Below, piece after piece: positions 1 through 10,585 of a stretch of DNA of 31,462 bases. Each line of letters starts with the position of its first letter. The first letter of the stretch is position 1. The notes under the pieces are model-generated. The model saw only the letters and a list, made by a program, of their open reading frames with translations, was not told where the DNA came from and did not search any database. The position numbers and the translations under genes are program-made. Source of the stretch: Beroe ovata (Eukaryota; Ctenophora; Nuda; Beroida; Beroidae); assembly GCA_946803715.1 (NCBI GenBank), contig CAMPET010000186.1:94472-125933 (forward strand), in the 5' to 3' direction.

Positions 1-4
1 TTTC

Positions 5-58
<54 letters not shown>

Positions 59-80
59 AACACACAGACACACACACATC
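1..80. repeat. (CA)n microsatellite
   Basis: An almost pure CA dinucleotide run fills the first 54 bases and continues impure to about 80. It is a simple repeat with no coding potential. The ORFs that begin near 106 have no ATG start or recognisable protein pattern and are not called. Confidence 0.95.
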
Positions 81-653
81 ACTATCGTCTCGTAGTCTGA
101 CTAGGTTGGGAAGATGTAGCAATATTGATACCAAATTGTATCCTTTTCTCTCCCGATATAACAGCATTGGGCTGCTGCAGGCTATGAGTCTACATTCAAT
201 GGAGTTCAGGGATCCACCCCGTACCGCAAAGTGGGCGCCCTGTCATTTGCCGCCCGCTGCGTACTTTACTTGTGTCGATATAAACTGCAGTCCCTGTGCC
301 TGCGTGGTCACTGTTATAGCCCTCCTGTGTCAGACACCGGGAGAGAAGTAATTACTTTCGCCAAATTTCGGGAAAACTCCGAGACAAACGGTGACTGATT
401 CGTGAGCACAAAGGAGATTGGGGGGCCACGTGTCTCATTATAGAGGGAGGGGAGGTGTGAGGGAAACCCGAGCAGAAGGCACAAGGTGGACCGGAAGTTG
501 TAGATGCTTGGTGCGGACATCTTGACACGCCCTAATTCTTATGGGAGGGGATGTGCGGCGCGCAATCAGTCGTGATTTCAAGAAGTAATCAGTCAATAGT
601 CAATACTATCGTTGGTAGTGGCTACTTATACTGACTCCCAATGTTTGTTTCAG

Positions 654-2193
654 GTTGATCTGTACGAGGCCTCACAAGAGAACACATCATCGAAAACCAA
701 AGTTCACAGTTTCGCCAGTAACGGTAAGTGTAAATGTGCATGGACATTGGACATGATTCTATTGGTGTGTGTGTGTTTTTGCCAATATAGCAGTTATTGG
801 AAGTGGAATAAAATCGGTGCTTCCAAATATAATTCCAACTAGCTTGCTCACTCAGTTCACCAACATAAATACTAGCGCCGTGTGACGTGTATTGCTCGAA
901 GCCGTATATTTCATAGGAGTGCAGATGATCGCCTACACCGTACGGTCTATAGCACTGATGATCACAGCTAAACGTCTTCAATCAATTGTCTCTGTGGTCA
1001 ATGATCCCTGATCATCATTGATCATGTTAACTATGAAAACTATCTTGAAAAGAACGATCTCAGCAAGTTAGAGAGCAAGTGGATGTGACGCGCATGCTAA
1101 TGCTATAATTTACCTGCGCCGCATGATTTATGTGTGCATGATCAGCTTGATTCATTGAATGTTCACAAATTATATCCCACTGAACAATATGAAGCGCGAG
1201 CTTGACACCACACGAGCAGTATCTATGATAGGGGAAACATGAGTGGGCCAGCTATCATCGTGACTCTTATTCTCCACCAACTTGACACCACTTTCAGGGA
1301 GGCTCCGCTCTAAATCCAGCATCATCTTCTCGTTCGATGAGGTGGAAATCCCCCTCAAGTCCACAGTTGGAGCAGTACTCCTCCATGTGATTTCCGTGCC
1401 GGAGTTACAGAGCAAGCTCCTCCAGTACGATATTCCCGAGACCACCACCCTCCTCGTGAGCCTCTACTCCCGATCCAGGAGGAAGGGACCCACGCGCCTC
1501 GTGACGTCGTCCCTAGCAACGCTCAACGGCAGCGCGACTCTCCACCTGGACATCACGGACCACTTTATCCGCCACATGAGCAGGCCCACCTCCACCCAGC
1601 CCAAGTTCATGATGAATATCAGGATAGCGGGTAAAGGATACCTCCCCGCCAAGCTCCTGCTCCACGATGGATGTGTCACTCCCTTCCTTATAGTGAACAC
1701 CAATGAGGTGGACGTGGACGTGATGACAGACATGCAGACATCCTTCCCCACCCCAGAGTCTCTGCAAGTCCGATCTCGGGACGGGGACCGGCCCTGGGTG
1801 GGGGACAACAGCAGGAGGACCAAGAGACGGGCGAAGAACTGGCCGACCCCTCTCCTGTACCGTGACGTCACCGAGCTGGAGAAGATCAGCTACCACTGCC
1901 GGAGACAGGATTTGTGGATCAACTTCAATGATATCGGCTGGGACTTCGTGATAACACCCAAAGACGTGAACATAGGGGACTGTGGGGGGCAGTGTCTAGA
2001 CGCAGATAACAACATAGCTCATGCTGTGGTGAAGCAGCTACTCCAGAACCTACATCCTGCAAGAAACGCGGGGATTCTGTGTTGCCAGGGCGCCAACTAC
2101 AAGGAGATATCTGCTCTATACTTCAAGAGCAAACACGAGATCATCATCGGGAGCATGCCCAAGATTATCGTCAAGGAGTGTCGGTGTCGGTGA
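654..2193 (+). CDS. TGF-beta family ligand 1 (5'-incomplete, two exons seen)
   Basis: Secreted TGF-beta/BMP-type growth factor precursor. Exons read: 654-723 (after a TTTGTTTCAG acceptor, phase 0 in, GTAAGTG donor, phase 1 out) and 1298-2193 (after CTTTCAG, phase 1 in). The split codon gives Gly, so about 321 residues are visible. The first exon reads VDLYEASQ...KVHSFASN, which resembles the end of the first prodomain segment in BMP-type precursors. The prodomain continues to a furin site RRTKRR ending at base 1830. The mature domain is 120 residues with seven cysteines in the family pattern (C, CxxxC, CC, CxC), an NDIGWDF motif, and a terminal CRCR. The signal-peptide exon was not found upstream. 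An in-frame TTG at 1282 is intronic and is not a start. Seven rather than nine cysteines favours BMP/activin-like over TGF-beta sensu stricto. The subfamily is not resolved. Confidence 0.9.
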
Positions 2194-2625
2194 TCACACG
2201 AGTTTGTGTGTGTCTTCAAATTGTGCACATAAAACTGCAGAATATTTATTGTATATTTGTGTAAAATATAATAGTTCCATTTCATTTGCATGTCGCGTGA
2301 AATCAGTTATAAAGTGAAATGTGAACACGCTGATATAGGAGGGCGCAGATTGAAAGAAAAGTGGAGTCCGAATATAGGAATCGGGTGGTGCGCCAGGATG
2401 AAGCCTGGCTAGGAACTTGGAATCGAGATGTGAAATCTTCGAGAGACAGAATGTCATTGTCAAGATATTTGCGATTTTTGTCATCAATAACGAATCATAA
2501 TCATGTGTAATAAGTAATTACTCCTAATAACCTGTTCTTAGCAACTACAGGCCCGCGTAGATCCTAAGGAGTGATATTGAAATGGTCTACATATTACACA
2601 GTTCATACTATATGTGTTGGTTTAG

Positions 2626-3642
2626 GGTGGCATGTTCTACACTACATATTGCATGAAGTTCAACCTCGTTCCATGGTCACACTCTGCTGCGGGTGACGTC
2701 ATTTCCCACGTGCACGTGTGTGTGTGCGCGGCGTCTCTGTGCACGTGCACATGCGCACTCCTTTGATCTCCCCCTTCCCTCGCAGGACTGTTCTGGACGA
2801 CCTCGACCCTGGACTTCACATTCTACGTGGGGTCGAAAGAGCGGCACCTCACAGTTCTGAAAGCCGAGCTTGTTGTATCCTCCCACGAGAAACTGAAGAA
2901 CATCCTCTCCCTGACTGAAAATGACCGTGTCAAGGTCACGGTTACAGTCACTTTCCTCGACAGGAAGATCAACTCTCCGATATACAACGAGACTATCGAA
3001 CTGGCAGGTTCGACAGAGTACACAGCCCTCGACGATCTGAGTGTCAACTTGACACCCTTCATGAGGAGAGACCAGCTGAACCTGCCCAGATTCCGGGTCA
3101 GAATCGTGACACATGACACACGTGGCAAGAGACTGGGCTTCTCTGCACGTGATCTACTATCGGAGGGAAACGCCTGTACATCACCATTCATCGTGATTAC
3201 CACGAGCAAGAAGCAGGAATTGGCGTATGTGACGAACATCATCGAGAGGAAGAAGAGAGGGACGACGGGCTTCACACCGGATCACACTCCACAGACGGGG
3301 ATCCAGTACAAGGACGTCACGCCGCTAGAAATCCACACTTTCCCCTGCCAGAAGGTGAAGTTCGAGCTCAACTTGGCGGACATTGGCTGGGACTCCTGGA
3401 TGATCATACCCAAGACAGTGGATATCGGGGTGTGTCAAGGAACTTGTGATGATATGAAGGGTCTCATACCACATGCACTGGCAAAGCACAAGATAGCACA
3501 AGTCATGCCGAACGAGGGTGTGGGTGACATTTGCTGCCAGGAGGCGAGTTACAAGGAGATAGTGGCACTCTATCTTGTAGACGGGTCTCTGGTGAGGTCC
3601 ATCTTACCTCAGTTCGTGGTGAACTCCTGCAAGTGCAGATAG
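2626..3642 (+). CDS. TGF-beta family ligand 2, tandem paralogue (5'-incomplete)
   Basis: Second TGF-beta-type precursor, 0.6 kb after the first and a likely tandem duplicate. The main exon is 2786-3642, after a CCCTCGCAG acceptor, with phase 1 entry like its neighbour. It encodes a prodomain (WTTSTLDFTFYVGSKE onward), a furin site RKKR ending at base 3258, and a 127-residue mature domain with seven cysteines, a LADIGWDSW motif, CxxxC, CC and a terminal CKCR. A candidate preceding exon is 2626-2692 (TTGGTTTAG acceptor, GTGACG donor, 67 nt, phase 0 in and phase 1 out). It matches the 70-nt exon of ligand 1 in size and phase, but its protein similarity is weak, so confidence in that exon is about 0.4. 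The signal peptide was not found. It could instead share 5' exons with ligand 1. The GTG at 2827 is not a start. Confidence 0.88.
2694..2755. promoter_or_regulatory. CRE-like palindrome and clustered CACGTG boxes
   Basis: A full TGACGTCA palindrome (2694-2701) is followed by two abutting CACGTG boxes (2707-2718) and a further GTGCACGTGCAC dyad near 2740. They lie 30-90 bases before the main exon of TGF-beta ligand 2. Such motifs bind CREB/ATF and bHLH factors in animals. A role here, as an internal promoter or intronic enhancer, is inference. The interspersed TG repeat could also create CACGTG by chance. Confidence 0.3.
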
Positions 3643-3652
3643 AGGAAGAGAG

Positions 3653-3765
3653 GGAACAGCTAGGAATGGGAACAGCTAGGACTGGGAACAGCTAGGAATG
3701 GGAACAGCTAGGAATGGGAACAGAGAGTGGGTGGTAACAGAGAGTGGTAACAGCTAGATTGTACA
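3653..3765. repeat. Minisatellite, 16-bp unit GGGAACAGCTAGGAAT
   Basis: About four well-kept tandem copies of a 16-bp unit begin 10 bases after the stop of TGF-beta ligand 2 and then decay into GGTAACAGAGAGT variants. They would lie in the 3' UTR of that gene. The AACAGCTAGG core recurs in the tandem repeats at 23217-23350 and 23487-23528. Confidence 0.85.
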
Positions 3766-5925
3766 AGGGGAACTAGGAACAGAGTGGAGACAGAGAGAAT
3801 ATAGAGGGCTAGCTGATTACAGAAGATGATGGTCAGTGGAATGAGCAGTAAATAATACGAACTCCCAATTCTTCCATTTGAAGAGACAGTAATAATGCTG
3901 AACAGACGTCCGCATGATCAGTAGAGCTAGCAGTTATCTACTCAGTATCTGCGTTAGATTATCATAATATGGTAGAGCCAGGTAGAACAGTTTTTGAAGA
4001 ACATGCCACCTTAATTGCTCATGTAATTGCTGTGTACACATCATATTGCTGTGGACACATTATCATTGAGTGCGTGGGTTTTGGACATTTAATAACATTT
4101 TACAATGTGGGCAAACACCGCGTAATCACTGGGCTGTGTGAAGATAAAAACTGCCACAATTCCACCTCCGAAACATTCATTTCCGATAGCAAGCGAGATA
4201 GCAATTGGCAAAATCACTTTTCTTTTCACAAAGGAATTGGATCGTCACCCAGCCCAGCATCCCAGCCTCCGTACTAATAATACTAGCTTCATTCAAGATG
4301 CCCATGTTTTGCAGTTCTTCGAGCCCCTATGTTAGGTAAGCTATGTTGAACAACTGCATTATATGTCAAGCCTAATCCCACTATGGAACGGTATCCCTAA
4401 TATGATTTTTCCAGAATATGTGAAGGGATAACTTTCTCTTTGGTGCCCTTCCCTTAACAGACATGAATTAACATAAGTAAAAATTTTAGTGCAAATTTCA
4501 ACCAAGTTTTTATTTTAGCCTGTTGCTTGACTTAAACTTATGAAAGTTAACTTTAAGTCTTACTCTGTTTCGGATAGGATGCCAATACAAGTTTGGGATC
4601 CCGATTAACACTCTAATATAATGATATCCCGATATTTCTACACAAGTTGCTGATCACTTCAGCGTTGCTGGTGAGCTGTCAGTTAGCTGCCATAACCTGA
4701 CACACGCAGAGTACATCATTATGTGTGTCAGGGTGTTTCAATTATCAGGGTGCAGCAGCACATATATACTCGAAAGTATGCAGGTTCACATACGTGATGT
4801 TTGGTTTCAGAGTGGAGTAATTGTGCTGTAGAGATGAAAAGTTCTCCATTTCTTTTTGACTGGATTGTATAGCACAGACAAATGAACACACCGTATAACG
4901 TGTGTGTGGTGCATGTGGTTTTGCAAGAGGATATGATTTTAGTGATTATCAGAGAACTGGGTGAAAGATGTATTTATATTTTAACGTTATCGTTGCAACA
5001 TATTATCAGTGAGTTGAATCTTCTCTGTACTACGATTGTTTTGCAGCATCTTAATTTGGTCGTCCCGAGAGAGTCATTCAATTTGAATATTGTTCAAATT
5101 TCATGCATGAAAGATGAGTGATAAAAGCATCATGATTTTTTCTGTGACAGAATCAAATTTTACTCCAGCAATAACGGATATTTAGTTAATCAGTTCAGCA
5201 CCATGGTTATAATTACACACCAGAGGAACCTCCCATACCTGATCTAAAGAGTCATGATGATCAGCAGAGATACAGCAGATCAGGACTGCACATCTATTCT
5301 TTTCCTGTCACTCTCTCGACCATATCGCTGTAAACAACTGATCGTGGGGCGTGGTCCTGCAACGCGTTTACATGTCGTTACAATCAGTTCATTCAATATA
5401 TCCCTACTTGATGTGAACACATTTCATAGTCATGTCACTTTGATCATAGACAGCTGGTTCGCAGACAATGATGCACAGACACAGACACACACAAATACAC
5501 ACACACACACAAATTCATGTACACAAATGCACACATACACACACTTAGCACGAAAACCAGTGTCTGAAGACGGCCAAAGTCAGTGGCGTCTCACTTCAGG
5601 TGGCATTATGTCAGCAATTGGAACTTCATAATGTCATTACGCTGTGTAGTCAGATACCACAAATAGTTCAATGCTACTCTAATTGAAATAGCACCTTCTT
5701 TTAAAGTGAAATATTGCGCAAGCCGCGAACTCCGAATTTTAGGCAAGTGCCAATTACTTCTGCTCGAGGCTTATAAAAACTGCACCTTAGTGAATATAAT
5801 TCAAGCTATAATCGATATCAACCCCATTTTCAAACGCATGTCATTGTCTATTATTGATGTCCTCTATCAATGTGGGCCATGAATCATGGTCCACTATCGT
5901 GTTATTGTCATGATAGTGGTTCAAA
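3766..5925. other. Gene-free interval with one CA-rich patch
   Basis: No convincing exon on either strand. ORFs at 3969-4277 and 4882-5121 lack domain-like composition or splice context. A CA-rich simple repeat lies at about 5473-5542. A short hairpin (CCACTATC 5891-5898, GATAGTGG 5912-5919) sits just beyond the stop of the minus-strand Ly6-like gene. Confidence 0.6.
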
Positions 5926-6882
5926 TCACACAACTGCAAAGTCCATGCGGCAGTTCTCACAGCTGAAAGTGAAAAACCTGCAGTACACTGCCATAATAAC
6001 CAGCGTGATTACTAGCGCACACACAAGCCCAAGAACCTGAACTATGATAGTAGCTGAAGTTGAGTCAACTGACTCATCATGCAGCCCGGCACCACCAGTT
6101 GAGAATCCCACCAGTCTGCGCGTTTCCTCGGCTGTTTGGTTGTTGCACAGATTACCCTGACACGTGTGTGAACTGCACGATACCAATTCCCCACCGTTAC
6201 CACCCGCATCAAGTATGGTAAGTTCCATCATTTTGCAGACCAACCCAAAATTCGACGCACATCCCTTCCTGTACTCGGTGTTGTTAACCTTCCCGTCAGC
6301 AGTGATCGTCACTGCGTTTCCCGCTATGAGTATGCACGAGGCAACGCCCAGGGGGCAGCTGGTGACCCTACTGCACTCGTGGTTGTCCTCTGTAGCGCTG
6401 ACCCCGTCTACCGTGGTCTTTTCACACGTGTAGCACTCTATCTGGTGCAGAGGTCCGTCCGGGTTGAACTTATCTGGATCTTGGTCATTGCAGTTATCAC
6501 TGTCGCTACAAGTTTCTATCCTGCAACTCTTGATATCCACGGTTAGATCTTTGACCAGGGCTGACAGACCTTCTTTCATGTATTCTGCTTTGAGAGTATC
6601 ACATCCGTAATCCGAAGGGCCGCATTTCTTGAACGAGTGCAAATTAACATATTGATCTAGTTCTACATTTCTGCCCCCGAGCAGCACTTGGGCGTACCCT
6701 GTGACACACGCATCCTGTGTGTCAGTGCACACCACCTCGTGACACTCCCCTGCATGAGTGTCTATCGTAGTGACACCAAATACCGAAACTACTTCAACAC
6801 CGCACTCTTGACAGATCAGTGGGGAGATTGGGTTGATCATTAGGATTAGAGCAGCTACCATGAGGAGTTCCCGCATACCCAT
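5926..6882 (-). CDS. Two-domain Ly6/uPAR (three-finger) type I membrane protein
   Basis: Intronless 318-residue ORF with an ATG start at 6882. Residues 1-22 are a hydrophobic signal peptide. Two three-finger (LU) modules follow, each with exactly ten cysteines: C24 to C131, ending in CSDSDNCN, and C150 to C246, ending in CQGNLCN. The CxxC opening and the CN closing pair are hallmarks of the Ly6/uPAR family. Residues about 277-301 form one transmembrane helix, and the 17-residue tail carries three cysteines near the membrane that could be palmitoylated. Most Ly6 proteins are GPI-anchored, so a true transmembrane helix with a tail is less common. The ligand is unknown. TGF-beta receptor ectodomains share this fold class and two TGF-beta ligand genes lie next door, so a kinase-less receptor or decoy is a speculative option. 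Confidence 0.88.
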   Translation of the reverse strand: MGMRELLMVAALILMINPISPLICQECGVEVVSVFGVTTIDTHAGECHEVVCTDTQDACVTGYAQVLLGGRNVELDQYVNLHSFKKCGPSDYGCDTLKAEYMKEGLSALVKDLTVDIKSCRIETCSDSDNCNDQDPDKFNPDGPLHQIECYTCEKTTVDGVSATEDNHECSRVTSCPLGVASCILIAGNAVTITADGKVNNTEYRKGCASNFGLVCKMMELTILDAGGNGGELVSCSSHTCQGNLCNNQTAEETRRLVGFSTGGAGLHDESVDSTSATIIVQVLGLVCALVITLVIMAVYCRFFTFSCENCRMDFAVV

Positions 6883-7124
6883 CGCAATCTGCTAAATCAG
6901 CCTACTGAATACGAGTTCGGACTTTCACTTAGGGCACAATTCAGGAATGAAGTCGGGGAAGCTTAGAAAAATAATAAAAACTTTACCCTTTCGAATGTTA
7001 CTAATGCATATAAAACCTCGGCTTCTATGTTTATCGGTTACCCAAATTTAAACTTAAAATTCTGTCACGTTTTTAACATTAACATGCGACCTCAGAATCA
7101 TCTCAAACCAATACTCAATCGTTA

Positions 7125-7180
7125 CACTAATTTTTATAATTATAGTAACACTAATTTTTATAGCAACACTAATTTTTTAA
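7125..7180. repeat. AT-rich tandem repeat, CACTAATTTTTATA
   Basis: Three copies of AACACTAATTTTT separated by ATAATTATAGT-like spacers. It is a short local tandem repeat with no coding potential. Confidence 0.7.
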
Positions 7181-7707
7181 CATCAACAAATGAGTCAACC
7201 TAGAATAGTGCGCTATCAATAGAATATCGCGCTACCACTGTACTTTGACTGTAATTAAGTGTAAATTTCACTGTCCCGCACAACCACTCTCGTGAGACCA
7301 GCAAGTCTATTTTGTGCAATACTTGAATCTTCACTGCCAAGATCAAACAGAAATTCTGTCATGAACTACCCTGTCATGAACAACCCTAGTACCCTGTCGA
7401 TTATTATAGACCCTGGTTTCGCGAGCATGAAATTTTCCTACTCCTACCTTGGTTGACGATGGTCTGCAGTCCACATACTCATAGGTATAGTCTGCAACCG
7501 GTAACGCGTGCACCGGATCAGATGTATGATCAGCGAAACATTGTATCACTGATCTTCTTTACCAAGATTCCACGTTCTCCCATGCGACATGGTGCTTGAC
7601 CTAAAAAGAACATTTATAAAGAACATTTGACAATATCAAGCTTATGTCAGAAGAGAAGATGCGTGGCAGCTGTCAAGACAGGACAGGATAAGAATGGTGT
7701 CTGAGGT

Positions 7708-7761
7708 GTGCACACGTTGCGCGCCCCTACTTTACTCTGTGAACTGAAAAGTGGTAGAAAG
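7708..7761. repeat. Dispersed repeat, copy A (partner at 19635-19688)
   Basis: A 54-bp block starting GTGCACACGTTGCGCGCCCC and ending CTGAAAAGTGGTAGAAAG. A copy with only about five differences lies at 19635-19688 in the same orientation. It is probably a fragment of a transposable element or MITE end. Confidence 0.8.
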
Positions 7762-7807
7762 TTTGGGTAACGCAACGTGGGAACATGTCTGAGGTGTATC
7801 TGTAAAG

Positions 7808-7905
7808 TAGAATGGTGTCAAGAAGAGAGGAAATAAAATGGTGTCAAGAAGAGAGGAAATGAAAGGGTGTCACAGTCAAGGAGAGGAAAGTAGAATGGTG
7901 TCAAA
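7808..7905. repeat. Tandem repeat GGTGTCAAGAAGAGAGGAAA
   Basis: Two near-perfect units of about 27 bp followed by two degraded units (GGTGTCACAGTCAAGGAGAGG and GGTGTCAA). It is noncoding. Confidence 0.75.
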
Positions 7906-8952
7906 CAACTTTTCAAATTCCACAAAATGATAGTTGTTGCTGTACTTGAACATCAGTTTGTGGCACTTTGATAGAATGCAGAATTTATAATATCAATTAT
8001 CAGTCGGACATGTATAATAAACAACGTTTATACAACTTTATATGATAAAATCACAATTTTCACATCGAAAATAAACATGCAAATTTACAAACCACACATG
8101 CATATTAGATGCTATCAATACATTCATTCCGCATAAAATTATTCATTTTCATTAATAGTTTACGATATTTCATACAACCGAAAAAAATCAAAGCTACTAT
8201 CGGGCTACTATAATAATGGTATGAAGCTATCCATTTTTGTACTTAGAAAGCAACTCGTACACAGAAATCAATAATATAAACGTGGTATTCCGCTCGGAGA
8301 GCTTTTAAAATGGGGATTGTATTCTGTTCTAATACAGTTGCAATTCAAAGTAGTCAGATAGTGCAAAAGTACTATAGTAGTCCATGGAAATCTTTTCACA
8401 CTCAAACTCATATTCATAAATTCAGTTGTTTGTTCAAAAACATTAAAAAGACTTTTCAAAAAGCAGCTTGCTAAAAGCACAAACCATTTAATAAAGGGAA
8501 TAAATTATAATTATCTGAAAGTGAATTATTATCTAAGTTTTCGATTCACAGTTGTATGATCACAGGGCAAAATTTTAAGTCCTACAAATAAAACTTGAGC
8601 TACACATGTCTGGGGAATTGATCCATTGAGTTAGAAAATTCTGCTACTGGAGTCATTCTGTTTCAATCAATGGAGAATGGGGATGGGGAGCGAAGAGCTG
8701 GGAGCGTATTTTATTGAGTTGGACATTCCATCAAGATATCACATTGATAGTCGAGATATGAAGTTGAACTGATTTCCGAGGCCAGCACGCAGGACGTTAA
8801 CAACATATAATTTTGCGGGATGATACATATCATTTGTGTAATTTGGCCATCAGTCCGTTGATGGCCAGGCGCCAGTCTTATGCAGGTTGTGATTATCAGC
8901 AGTTCATGCCGAGGTATATTCTCAACTGCAGCAGCAATATCTCATTGTATGA

Positions 8953-8993
8953 AATAATCCTCGTACCTCGAGAGGAGAGGTACGAGGATTATT
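8953..8993. repeat. Perfect 17-bp inverted repeat with 7-base loop
   Basis: The left arm AATAATCCTCGTACCTC (8953-8969) is exactly complementary to the right arm 8977-8993, with the loop GAGAGGA. Perfect arms of this length are unlikely by chance, so it may be a small foldback element or an RNA hairpin. Confidence 0.8.
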
Positions 8994-9676
8994 GAGTGGA
9001 TACAAAGAAGGTGACTGATAACACTCTTCCTTCGCATTCCTTCGCTGAAGTAGTGATTCTCTGTCTCAATTGAATGAGCTTTCATGCACTGTCCCAAGAA
9101 AACGAAAAATGATATGTTTATGTTGAAAAGGATGCCGTCAAAATCCTAGAATCCTTCCAAAATCATCGAAAAGTATCGTCACTGCCTCTGAGAGCAGTGA
9201 ACATGCATAATGATTTACTACAATTGAATGTTCAAATTGACGAACAGAACACTTCTGCAGTGCAGGTCCTGTACAGGTTCATTTCCACATGGAGTACACT
9301 GTTCAATGTGTGTTACTGAACTATCACCGCACTCCTTGATCTATCCAGCCAAACTAGAGCACTGTTTTCATAAGAGTGACACAGTGTCAGTAAAGATTCG
9401 AGGACAGTGTATAGTGTACAGCGTGCAGTAGTCCTTTGTAGCGAGTTTGCATATATCACTGGCTGAGTCCAGCAATGAGAACAGGACCAGTCACAACAGG
9501 AAGTCAAGAAAAGATACCAGTTTTTGAACCAGTTCTCACTGGTTCAGGTGATTCTCCTGCACCACCTCACTATTATAATACACCACACTGTCACATGTTG
9601 CTAGTCACTGACCACCACATAATCGTCAACAGCATCTGAAATACGGGGCATACTTAAATTATACTGCGTCGTCAAT

Positions 9677-9715
9677 GTGTGTGTATGAGTGTGTGTGTGT
9701 GTGTGAGTGTGTGTG
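9677..9715. repeat. (TG)n microsatellite ending in an ambiguous base
   Basis: A TG run with occasional GA interruptions that ends in a single N at 9715, probably an unresolved repeat length. Confidence 0.85.
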
Positions 9716-9877
9716 NTAAATTGTCGCAGTGTACACAAGTTTTTTATGATCCTTGCAGTTCATTGTTGTAGTTTTATTGTGTCGCTTCTAGCTGCGTTCT
9801 AGGTTGGCCTAGAAGCTAGGTCACATTGGTAAGAGTTTCGGGGAACTTTCAAAAATTTTCAAAATTAGATTGAAAAA

Positions 9878-10025
9878 ATCCCGGCCCCGGTCCCGGCCCC
9901 GGCAATTTTTAGCCAATCCCGGCCCCGGCCCCGGCCTTGCTAAAATTCCAAAATCCCGGTTAGTCCCGGCCCCGGCTGATTCAACTTGGTCCCGGCCCCG
10001 GCCCCGGCCAAATTTCGTCCCCGGT
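9878..10025. repeat. GC-rich CCCGGCCCCGG minisatellite
   Basis: Clusters of CCCGGCCCCGG, separated by AT-rich spacers such as CAATTTTTAGCCAAT, repeat five times or so. Open frames cross it on both strands, but they only reflect the repeat (Pro/Gly/Arg-rich). It is strongly out of step with the AT-rich surroundings. Confidence 0.8.
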
Positions 10026-10585
10026 CGACCCATGGTGGCTTGGTGGTTGGGCAGTTTGGATCGTGTTGATATCATGCTATCTACTCTTTGGGAGTTGTTG
10101 TACAGCAGTGTTTCAGTTACACTGTACCTATACAGTGTACAGTGTTGTCTCACAGTACACTGGACCACACCGTGATGTGTCTGTTGAGAACACAGACACT
10201 ATTATTCACAATACTGATAAAACGGTGGACTTACATGGAAAACGTCATTACACCATGATTTTCCGAGATCAATTTTGGTTTTAAAACAGCACTTATTATA
10301 GAGTGAAGCCTTCGAAAGTGGTGGTACTCTACCGCTCACTAAACTCGTACTTTCCAACCCACTCGACCACATTGTCGAACATACCCAACAGGGTCACACC
10401 CTCCACAATGCGCGCGCACGTGGAAATCACGTTACACGCACGTGCAGATCACACACCACACCCAATAACGTCGGTATAGCGCTCCTGATCACTGTTCAGC
10501 ACACTATAGGGTTTTGATGTACGCGTGAGTGTGTGAGTGTAGTTGAGTACATTTTCTCAGATATTTTGGATTTTTCCCGGACACA

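Larger units (their letters stand above)
6883..10585. other. Gene-free repeat-rich interval
   Basis: No supported exon on either strand. It holds several short repeats listed separately: an AT-rich CACTAATTTTTATA tandem near 7125-7180, a 20-bp tandem at 7808-7905, a dispersed repeat at 7708-7761, a perfect hairpin at 8953-8993, a TG repeat ending in an N at 9715, and a GC-rich minisatellite at 9878-10025. Small ORFs at 7343-7549, 8268-8480 and 9313-9507 show no domain pattern. Confidence 0.6.

Noticed and set aside
106-351. Cys-rich ORF at the window start
   Set aside because: It starts with a non-ATG codon, has no signal peptide, no splice context and no family pattern, and it does not lead into the TGF-beta exon at 654.
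1464-1896. Two overlapping minus-strand ORFs under the TGF-beta 1 exon
   Set aside because: They are shadows of a strongly supported plus-strand exon.
3969-4335. Two overlapping plus-strand ORFs downstream of the ligands
   Set aside because: AT-rich composition, no domain-like pattern and no splice signals.
5254-5631. 125-aa ORF with His/Thr-rich stretch
   Set aside because: The stretch is the CA microsatellite in translation; the rest has no protein-like pattern.
9821-10175. Pro/Gly/Arg-rich ORFs on both strands
   Set aside because: They are created by the CCCGGCCCCGG minisatellite.
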